The notes beneath the pieces are model-generated. The model was not told the DNA's origin, ran no database searches, and worked only from the letters and a program-made list of their open reading frames with translations. Of a stretch of 21,528 nt of DNA, positions 16,432-21,528 are shown piece after piece. The DNA lies in assembly GCA_050287725.1 (NCBI GenBank), contig JBNKCL010000053.1, forward strand, positions 1 to 21,528, given 5' to 3'. The stretch comes from CBFDBF01 sp050287725. GTDB lineage: Bacteria; Pseudomonadota; Gammaproteobacteria; Chromatiales; Chromatiaceae. How positions within the stretch are numbered: the first letter of the stretch is position 1; each line of letters starts with the position of its first letter. Made by a program: the position numbers and the translations under genes.

Positions 16432-17547
16432 TTATTCTGGTTCAAACATTCGGACGCGGTTGCGTCCTTCCCGCTTGGCCAAATAGAGAGCGGCGTCCGC
16501 TTCCTGGAGCAGTTGGGTTCCGAGGGTATCGATGTCGGCGTGCGCGTGGAGGTCGAGTTGGCTGGCGCCCACCGATACGGTGACTTCCGGCTCCGTGCCG
16601 TCCCCGGCGGGGATTGGATGCGCGGCTACCCGTTGGCGGATGCGCTCCGCGAGATTGAGCGCCTCTTCGGCATCGGTTTGCGGCAATAATAGGGCGAACT
16701 CCTCGCCGCCGTAACGGGCGGCCATATCGGAGGCTCGCAGGCACTCACGGATTCGTAGCGAAACTTCCCGCAGGACCAGATCGCCGGCATTGTGTCCATA
16801 ACGATCATTGATGTTCTTAAAGTGATCTACGTCGACGAACAAGCAGCTTAAGGGCTGGTTGTAGCGCAAGGCGCGTGCTACCTCCTCTTTTTTCCGGCGT
16901 TCCAGGTAACGTCGGTTGTGGAGGCCGGTGAGGGCGTCGGTGAGGCCGCTGATCACCAGGTGTTCCCGATTGGTTGTGTTTTCCAGGCAGACGGCGGCGA
17001 TGCCGGCAAGCTGGTGAAGAAAGTCACTGGCGTGGTGGCGGGTAAAGCGCTGTTCTTCGTCACTGCCCAGATTGAGGCTGCCGATCAAGGTATTGCGGCG
17101 CAGCATGGGGAGGAGCGCGACGCTGCGCGGCTGTTCGCCGGCGGGGTAGAGGGCGCTGTATTCCGGACGCCCGGTTCCCAGCCAGGGGCGCTTCAGACTG
17201 CGGATCAGGCCGGGTAGTTCGTGCGGACCGTCGAGGAAACGGATATCGGGGAAATTCTCGAAATTTTTACCGCTCTGCAGCAGGAGGTGCCGGAGTTCAT
17301 GATTTGGGTCGAGTAACAACAGGCCGATGCACTGAAGGCTGAAGGAGCGCCGCATGCCGTCGGTGAGGACGTTCAGAAGTTCCGGCAGGGTTTCCGCCTC
17401 CAGCAGAGAGAGTTCGCGTTCCTGGAAACGCCGCCAGACGGTCTGATTGTAAGCCGCCTCCTCGCCTACTTTCCGCAATCGCTGCCGTAGCAGGCGATTT
17501 TCTGTCGCAGCTTTGAGTTCCGGCGGTAAGGAATGGGTTCTGCTCAT
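16432..17547 (-). CDS. Diguanylate cyclase with N-terminal DUF484/GAF-like domain
   Basis: A 371-residue cytoplasmic protein predicted to make cyclic di-GMP from two GTP. Residues about 1-50 are charged and helical (ENRLLRQRLRKVGEEAAYNQ); residues about 55-205 resemble a DUF484/GAF fold (TLPELLNVLTDGMRRSFSLQ, GSLNLGSDEEQRFTRHHASD). The GGDEF domain (about 210-368) begins DALTGLHNRRYLERR, contains FVDVDHFKNINDRYGH, has the active-site form GGEEF at 280-284 and an I-site RASD at 271-274. I chose the ATG at 17547. The frame stays open to 17766 but the added residues look non-coding (histidine- and arginine-rich) and would run back to the msbA start region. The gene is upstream of the hybrid kinase on the same strand, so it may be in the same transcript, and is divergent from msbA. 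Confidence 0.9.
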   Translation of the reverse strand: MSRTHSLPPELKAATENRLLRQRLRKVGEEAAYNQTVWRRFQERELSLLEAETLPELLNVLTDGMRRSFSLQCIGLLLLDPNHELRHLLLQSGKNFENFPDIRFLDGPHELPGLIRSLKRPWLGTGRPEYSALYPAGEQPRSVALLPMLRRNTLIGSLNLGSDEEQRFTRHHASDFLHQLAGIAAVCLENTTNREHLVISGLTDALTGLHNRRYLERRKKEEVARALRYNQPLSCLFVDVDHFKNINDRYGHNAGDLVLREVSLRIRECLRASDMAARYGGEEFALLLPQTDAEEALNLAERIRQRVAAHPIPAGDGTEPEVTVSVGASQLDLHAHADIDTLGTQLLQEADAALYLAKREGRNRVRMFEPE

Positions 17548-17777
17548 GGCGTATAGTGGCGCGATCGCAGAGTTCCTTGCAGATAACTGTTTCCGTTGGC
17601 ATCCAACTATAGGACGGAATCCGGGAAAATTCCGGGTTTTCGGTCGCACAGGCCGATTTATTTTTATGGAACCGGGGTGCCGATTGTGGTGGTGGCCGGC
17701 CGATAGGAGGGCGTAATATCGGATATAATGCCGCCACGGATGTCCTGCGGCATCACCAGCAGGCAATATTTTTCGGA
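17548..17777. promoter_or_regulatory. Divergent intergenic region, diguanylate cyclase / msbA
   Basis: This 230-base gap must hold two promoters. A perfect TATAAT (17724-17729) points toward msbA, about 50 bases before its ATG, but no good -35 lies 16-19 bases upstream. Toward the cyclase, a TATAGT on the minus strand (17607-17612) lies about 60 bases before its ATG, again with a poor -35. Two short inverted repeats flank or overlap that TATAGT: GTTGG-CAT-CCAAC (17595-17607) and CGGAAT-8 bases-ATTCCG (17615-17634). They are possible operator sites. Confidence 0.4.
17724..17729 (+). promoter_or_regulatory. Candidate -10 element for msbA
   Basis: A consensus TATAAT about 49 bases upstream of the msbA ATG is the best promoter-like hexamer in the gap. 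There is no recognisable TTGACA-like -35 at the proper distance and no extended -10 TG, so an activator would be needed or the match is chance. Confidence 0.35.
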
Positions 17778-19541
17778 ATGCGCGTGAAATCGAACTTAGC
17801 CAGCAGTGTAACCACTTATTTGCGGCTGCTCTCCTATGTGCGGCCTTATGTCCCGGCCTTTATCCTCAGTATTCTGGGCTATGTCGTGTTTGCGCTCACC
17901 CAGCCGGCATTCGCCAAGCTTATAGAGTACTTCGTCAAGGCGTTGGAGGGAGAGGGCGAGCAACTGGTCTATTTTGTACCGTTGGCGGCGCTGGTGGTCG
18001 CCGTGTTTCGCGGATTCGGTTCTTTTTTGGGCAACTACTATCTGGCGAAGGTTTCCAACAGCGTGGTGCATGATCTGCGGGTGGACCTCTTCAATAAGCT
18101 GTTGCAGTTGCCGAACGTCTTCTTCGATCATCACAATTCCGGATATCTGATCTCCAAGATCACCTATAACGTTACCCTGGTTACCAGTGCCGCCACCGAA
18201 GCGGTGAGGACGCTGATACGTGAAGGGCTGACGGTTATTTTTCTGCTGCTGTATCTGTTCTGGTCCAACTGGAAGCTGACGCTGGTATTTGTCGCGGTCA
18301 CACCGGTGATCGCGCTTCTCATTTCAGTGGTAGGCCGGCGCCTGCGCAAACTGAGTCACAAGATCCAGGACGCCATGGGTAAGGTGACCCATGTGGTCTC
18401 CGAAGTGATTCACGGCTTTGCGGTGGTGCGGAGCTATGGCGGCGAAGAGTACGAGAAACAAAGGTTTCACGCCGCCAGCCGGAACAATCTGCAGAAAGCG
18501 CTGAAAATGGTGCGAGTGGGAGCGATCAATACACCGGTGCTGCAGTTTCTGGTGGTGGCGGCCATGTCGGTGATCATGTTCCTGGTGCTTTATATGCGCG
18601 AGAGCTCGAGTGCCGCGGAATTGATTTCGTTTGTGGTGGCGGCTGGTTTGCTGCCGAAGCCGATTCGCCAGTTGAGCGAGGTGTACGGCAATATCCAAAA
18701 GGGGATCGCTGCCTGCGAGTCCATTTTTCAGCAACTGGATGAGCCCTCGGAAGAGGATCCGGGGGAGCATGTCGTGGAGCGGGTGGCCGGCAAGATCGAA
18801 CTGCGTGGCCTTTATTTTCAATATCCCGGGCATGAGCGTGAGGTACTGCGGGGAATCGATCTGGCGATAGAGCCGGGGGAGACGGTCGCGTTGGTGGGAC
18901 GCTCCGGCAGCGGCAAGACCACCATTACCAGCCTGTTGCTTCGGTTCTACAACCATAGCCGGGGGGAGATTCTGATCGATGATATCCCCATTCGGGATTA
19001 TCGGCTCCGCTGTCTGCGGCAGCAGATCGCGCTGGTGAGTCAAAGCGTATCGCTGTTCAACGATACGGTGGCGCGCAACATCGCCTATGGCCGGGACGAT
19101 GTGGATGCAGATCAAATCACCCGGGCGGCGAAGGCGGCCCATGTTATGGAGTTCGTCCGCGACTTGCCGCAGGGTCTTGATACCTTAATCGGCGAGGATG
19201 GTGTGATGTTGTCGGGAGGCCAACGTCAGCGTCTGGCGATTGCCCGGGCGTTTCTGAAAGACGCCCCGATCCTGATTCTGGATGAGGCCACTTCGGCGCT
19301 GGATACAGAATCGGAACGTCTGGTTCAGGAGGCGCTCGGAGATCTTTCCAAAGGGCGCACCACTTTGGTGATCGCACACCGACTCTCCACCATTGAACAT
19401 GCGGACCGGATCGTGGTGCTGAAGGACGGCGACATTGTCGAGAGCGGCCGGCACGCGGAACTGTTGGCGCAGGACGGAGAGTATGCCGCCCTCTACCAGA
19501 GTCAGTTCAAGCCGCAGGAGCAGAACGCCGTCGCCGGGTGA
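17778..19541 (+). CDS. msbA: Lipid A export ABC transporter, permease/ATPase MsbA
   Basis: MsbA is a homodimeric ABC half-transporter that flips lipid A-core across the inner membrane, upstream of the Lpt system that includes LptE. The 587-residue length is normal (about 580). Residues about 20-330 form the transmembrane domain with hydrophobic helices (YVPAFILSILGYVVFALTQP; AVRTLIREGLTVIFLLLYLF). The nucleotide-binding domain has Walker A GRSGSGKT (374-381), signature LSGGQRQRLAIARA (from 478), Walker B ILILDEATSALD (D502, E503) and the H-loop IAHRLST. Lipid A transport rather than another ABC exporter is inferred from overall resemblance. In many bacteria lpxK follows msbA; here it does not, and the gene stands alone, ending 10 bases from cysQ, which is read toward it. 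The ribosome binding site is weak. Confidence 0.92.
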   Translation: MRVKSNLASSVTTYLRLLSYVRPYVPAFILSILGYVVFALTQPAFAKLIEYFVKALEGEGEQLVYFVPLAALVVAVFRGFGSFLGNYYLAKVSNSVVHDLRVDLFNKLLQLPNVFFDHHNSGYLISKITYNVTLVTSAATEAVRTLIREGLTVIFLLLYLFWSNWKLTLVFVAVTPVIALLISVVGRRLRKLSHKIQDAMGKVTHVVSEVIHGFAVVRSYGGEEYEKQRFHAASRNNLQKALKMVRVGAINTPVLQFLVVAAMSVIMFLVLYMRESSSAAELISFVVAAGLLPKPIRQLSEVYGNIQKGIAACESIFQQLDEPSEEDPGEHVVERVAGKIELRGLYFQYPGHEREVLRGIDLAIEPGETVALVGRSGSGKTTITSLLLRFYNHSRGEILIDDIPIRDYRLRCLRQQIALVSQSVSLFNDTVARNIAYGRDDVDADQITRAAKAAHVMEFVRDLPQGLDTLIGEDGVMLSGGQRQRLAIARAFLKDAPILILDEATSALDTESERLVQEALGDLSKGRTTLVIAHRLSTIEHADRIVVLKDGDIVESGRHAELLAQDGEYAALYQSQFKPQEQNAVAG

Positions 19542-19569
19542 CGGTGAAAATTCAGTCCGTCTTTCCCGG
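19534..19569. terminator. Hairpin spanning the convergent msbA and cysQ stop codons
   Basis: CCGGG-T-GACGG (19534-19544) pairs with CCGTC-TTT-CCCGG (19557-19569): two 5-base GC-rich stems separated by an internal loop, around a 12-base apical loop. The msbA stop (19539-19541) is in the left arm and the cysQ stop (19552-19554) is in the loop. It could serve both directions as a terminator. There is no strong T-run directly after either arm, so termination is unproven. Confidence 0.5.
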
Positions 19570-20370
19570 AAGGTATCTGGACCAATCCACCGTGGTATCG
19601 CCGAATACCAGAAAATGGGGGTTTAGCAGCGACTCCTTGGTGTTGTAGCGGAGCGGCTGCAGTTGCAGGTCGGTGACTTTTCCGCCGGCCGCCTCCACTA
19701 CCGCCTGCGCGGCCGCCGTATCCCACTCGGAGGTGGGACCGAGCCGCGGGTAGAGATCCGCACTGCCCTCCGCCACCAGGCAGAATTTCAGCGAGCTGCC
19801 CATGCTCACCCTCTCGTGTGGCCCCAGGTTGGCGAGCAGCAGTTGCAACCCCTCACTTGCGTGGGACCGGCTGCCGGCCACCCGGATGGGGTTTCGGCGG
19901 CGGGAACAGACCGTGATCTGTCGCCGCTCCTCTCCGGGCGTCTCACGGAAGGCGCCGAGTCCCGCACCCCCGAAATAGAGGACACCCGACACCGGTACAT
20001 AGACAATACCCAATACCGGCCGTTGTTCCTCGATCAGGGCGATGTTGACCGTGAATTCCCCGTTGCGCTTGATGAACTCTTTGGTGCCGTCCAGCGGGTC
20101 GATCAGCCAGTAGCGGTTCCAGGAACGGCGGGTCGTGAAGGGGATGGCCGCCGACTCCTCCGACAGGACCGGGATCTCCGGTGTCAACAGCCGCAACTGT
20201 TCGACGATGATTCCATGAGACGCCAGGTCCGCCGCAGTCAGCGGCGAGTGATCCTCCTTGTCCTGGACCGTGAACTCGGTGTGATAAATCTCCAGGATGG
20301 CGTCGCCTGCGCGACGGGCCAGATTGAGCAGCTGTTCGAGGGGGGGGAGATTGGTTTCGCTTATGTTCAT
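19552..20370 (-). CDS. cysQ: 3'(2'),5'-bisphosphate nucleotidase CysQ
   Basis: CysQ removes the 3'-phosphate from PAP (and PAPS), recycling the by-product of sulfate assimilation and phosphopantetheine transfer. The 272-residue product has the inositol-monophosphatase superfamily metal-site motifs: LSEES (residues 69-73), IDPLDGTKEF (90-99) and SEWDTAAAQAVVEAAGG toward the C-terminus. The GTKEF variant with RNGEFTVNIALI is typical of CysQ rather than of SuhB. Length is slightly above the E. coli enzyme (about 246). The ATG at 20370 overlaps the nudE stop by four bases, with a GAGGA just inside nudE, so translation is coupled. It converges on msbA. Confidence 0.93.
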   Translation of the reverse strand: MNISETNLPPLEQLLNLARRAGDAILEIYHTEFTVQDKEDHSPLTAADLASHGIIVEQLRLLTPEIPVLSEESAAIPFTTRRSWNRYWLIDPLDGTKEFIKRNGEFTVNIALIEEQRPVLGIVYVPVSGVLYFGGAGLGAFRETPGEERRQITVCSRRRNPIRVAGSRSHASEGLQLLLANLGPHERVSMGSSLKFCLVAEGSADLYPRLGPTSEWDTAAAQAVVEAAGGKVTDLQLQPLRYNTKESLLNPHFLVFGDTTVDWSRYLPGKTD

Positions 20371-20915
20371 TGGTCCTCGCCGAGAAGATCACGCACCAGG
20401 TAAAGTGCGGCAACGGAACGGGCTTCGGTAAAGTCCGGACGGCCGAGCAGTTCGGGTAGATCGGCGAGCTTCCAGGGCACCACCTCGATCGGTTCCGGCT
20501 CGTCACCCTCCAGCCGGTGAGGATAGAGTTCGCTTGCCAGCACGATATGGGTGACGTGGCCCAGATAGCCGGGGGCGATGGTGAAGGAGGCGATCTGCTC
20601 CAAGCGGCCGGCGGCATAGCCCACCTCCTCCTGGATCTCCCGGTTGGCGGCGGTCAGCGGGTCTTCACCCTCTTCAATCTGTCCTTTGGGGAACGCCAGT
20701 TCGTAGCGGTCCATGCCGGCGGCATACTCCCGGATCAGCAGTACAGTCTCACGGTCCAGCAGCGGCACCGCCAACACCGCTCCCTGGGGCGATCCCACAA
20801 TACGCTGATAGCGGCGCTGTTCACCGTTGGCAAAACTCAGCTCCATCTCCTCCACGTGAAATACCCCGGTATGGATGATTTGGCGACGGTTTTTAACGGT
20901 GGGTTTTCGGGGCAT
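20367..20915 (-). CDS. nudE: ADP compounds hydrolase NudE (Nudix)
   Basis: A 182-residue cytoplasmic Nudix hydrolase; NudE of E. coli cleaves ADP-ribose, Ap3A, NADH and similar ADP compounds. The Nudix box is complete at residues 78-100: GQIEEGE, then REIQEEVGY, fitting GX5EX7REUXEEXGU. The segment before it (REYAAGMDRYELAFPKG) and the early FHVEEMELSFANG fit the NudE/ADP-ribose pyrophosphatase branch. Length agrees with E. coli NudE (about 186). It is the first gene of a two-gene operon with cysQ, both acting on adenine nucleotides with extra phosphates, and a yrfG-like gene lies divergently beside it, as near nudE in E. coli. The ribosome binding site before 20915 is weak (GAAGA). Confidence 0.9.
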   Translation of the reverse strand: MPRKPTVKNRRQIIHTGVFHVEEMELSFANGEQRRYQRIVGSPQGAVLAVPLLDRETVLLIREYAAGMDRYELAFPKGQIEEGEDPLTAANREIQEEVGYAAGRLEQIASFTIAPGYLGHVTHIVLASELYPHRLEGDEPEPIEVVPWKLADLPELLGRPDFTEARSVAALYLVRDLLGEDQ

Positions 20916-21070
20916 GGGTCTTCAGTTGGGCGTCTGTGCGAGCGGCATAGTGTAACCGGAAATCGCGCGCGGTTCCTTTTGCCCCGTACCGGATGCGGAG
21001 TCGTCCTCCGGGTAGCGGAGAGAGCCGGGAACGCTTGTATCGACTTGCGCAACCCGGTAGCGTTGGCGCC
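20916..21070. promoter_or_regulatory. Divergent intergenic region, nudE / yrfG-like
   Basis: A 155-base gap with promoters expected in both directions. On the minus strand a TACACT (20950-20955) could be the -10 for nudE, about 35 bases before its ATG, without a clear -35. Nothing convincing was found for the plus-strand gene. No repeats of note. Confidence 0.25.
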
Positions 21071-21528
21071 ATGCTTAGATGGGACCAAATCGACACCGTA
21101 TTTCTGGACATGGACGGCACCCTACTGGATCTCCATTTCGACACCCACTTCTGGCTGGAGCATGTGCCCAAGCGATATGCGGAAACAAAAGGGATGCCGC
21201 TTGAGCGTTCCAAACAGGAGCTGTACGCACGCTATAGAAATATAGAGGGCACACTCAAGTGGTACTCGGTCGATCACTGGAGCCAAGAGCTGGGGCTGGA
21301 CATCGCTCTGTTGAAGCAGGAGGTGGATCACCTCATCGCCGTGCATCCCCATGTGGTGGAATTCCTGGACGCCATGCGCAACATGGGCAAACGCACCCTG
21401 CTGGTCACTAATGCCCACCAGAAATCCCTGGAGCTGAAGCTCGATCGAACCCGACTGGGCGGGCATCTGGATAGGGTGATCTGTTCCCATGACCTGGGCC
21501 ATCCCAAGGAATCATCGGATTTCTGGCA
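21071..21528 (+). CDS. yrfG: HAD-superfamily hydrolase, YrfG-like GMP/IMP nucleotidase (runs off right edge)
   Basis: Only the first 152 codons are in the window; the E. coli protein is about 220 residues. The start MLRWDQIDTVFLDMDGTLLD carries HAD motif I with nucleophile D13 and acid D15. Residues about 23-100 form a helical cap (HFDTHFWLEHVPKRY; WYSVDHWSQELGL). Motif II is TLLVTNAHQ and a motif III lysine is seen in GHPKES near the edge. This cap type and the neighbouring nudE match YrfG, which dephosphorylates GMP and IMP. It is on the opposite strand from nudE. The ATG at 21071 has only a weak ribosome binding site, but the family N-terminus supports it. Confidence 0.87.
   Translation, partial: MLRWDQIDTVFLDMDGTLLDLHFDTHFWLEHVPKRYAETKGMPLERSKQELYARYRNIEGTLKWYSVDHWSQELGLDIALLKQEVDHLIAVHPHVVEFLDAMRNMGKRTLLVTNAHQKSLELKLDRTRLGGHLDRVICSHDLGHPKESSDFW

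Noticed and set aside
17548..17766. Upstream extension of the GGDEF protein by 73 residues
   Set aside because: The extra residues look non-coding, and the start would lie only 11 bases from the divergent msbA start, leaving no promoter room.

Overview
The window looks like a chromosomal segment of a GC-rich gammaproteobacterium. The evidence is the gene order leuS-lptE-holA-proA with a ybeL-type gene divergent from leuS, the nudE-cysQ pair, an msbA-type lipid A flippase (so an outer membrane with LPS), and a yrfG-type nucleotidase near nudE. These linkages are known from gammaproteobacteria such as Escherichia coli and Pseudomonas. The species cannot be named from sequence alone. I saw no tRNA, rRNA, CRISPR array, transposase or phage gene. 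No stretch over 300 bases lacks a gene.

Layout. Positions 1-4923 (minus strand) hold a housekeeping operon read leuS, lptE, holA, proA (proA runs off the left edge). A two-headed palindromic REP/REPIN-like element lies between holA and proA and includes the holA stop codon. Positions 5090-5611 hold a YbeL-like zinc-ribbon protein on the plus strand. It is followed by a small TauE/SafE (UreH-type) membrane protein and a sigma-54 activator that begins directly at its AAA+ domain.

Positions 7571-17547 are the most distinctive part: about 10 kb devoted to cyclic di-GMP and phosphorelay signalling. On the plus strand is an MHYT-PAS-PAS-GGDEF-EAL membrane protein whose EAL domain has lost key residues. 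Convergent to it, on the minus strand and read in this order, are a DUF484/GAF-like GGDEF protein, a giant hybrid histidine kinase with three tandem periplasmic solute-binding domains, two receiver domains and an HPt domain, and a receiver-HD-GYP response regulator. The regulator's start codon overlaps the kinase stop codon. The likely logic is that periplasmic solutes are read by the triple sensor, phosphate passes through the relay to the HD-GYP phosphodiesterase, and this opposes the two GGDEF proteins.

Positions 17778-19541 hold msbA (plus). It converges on a minus-strand nudE-cysQ pair, and a hairpin spans both stop codons. A divergent HAD hydrolase (yrfG-like) begins at 21071 and runs off the right edge. 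All functional names come from reading motifs, domain order and gene neighbourhood; no database search was run.
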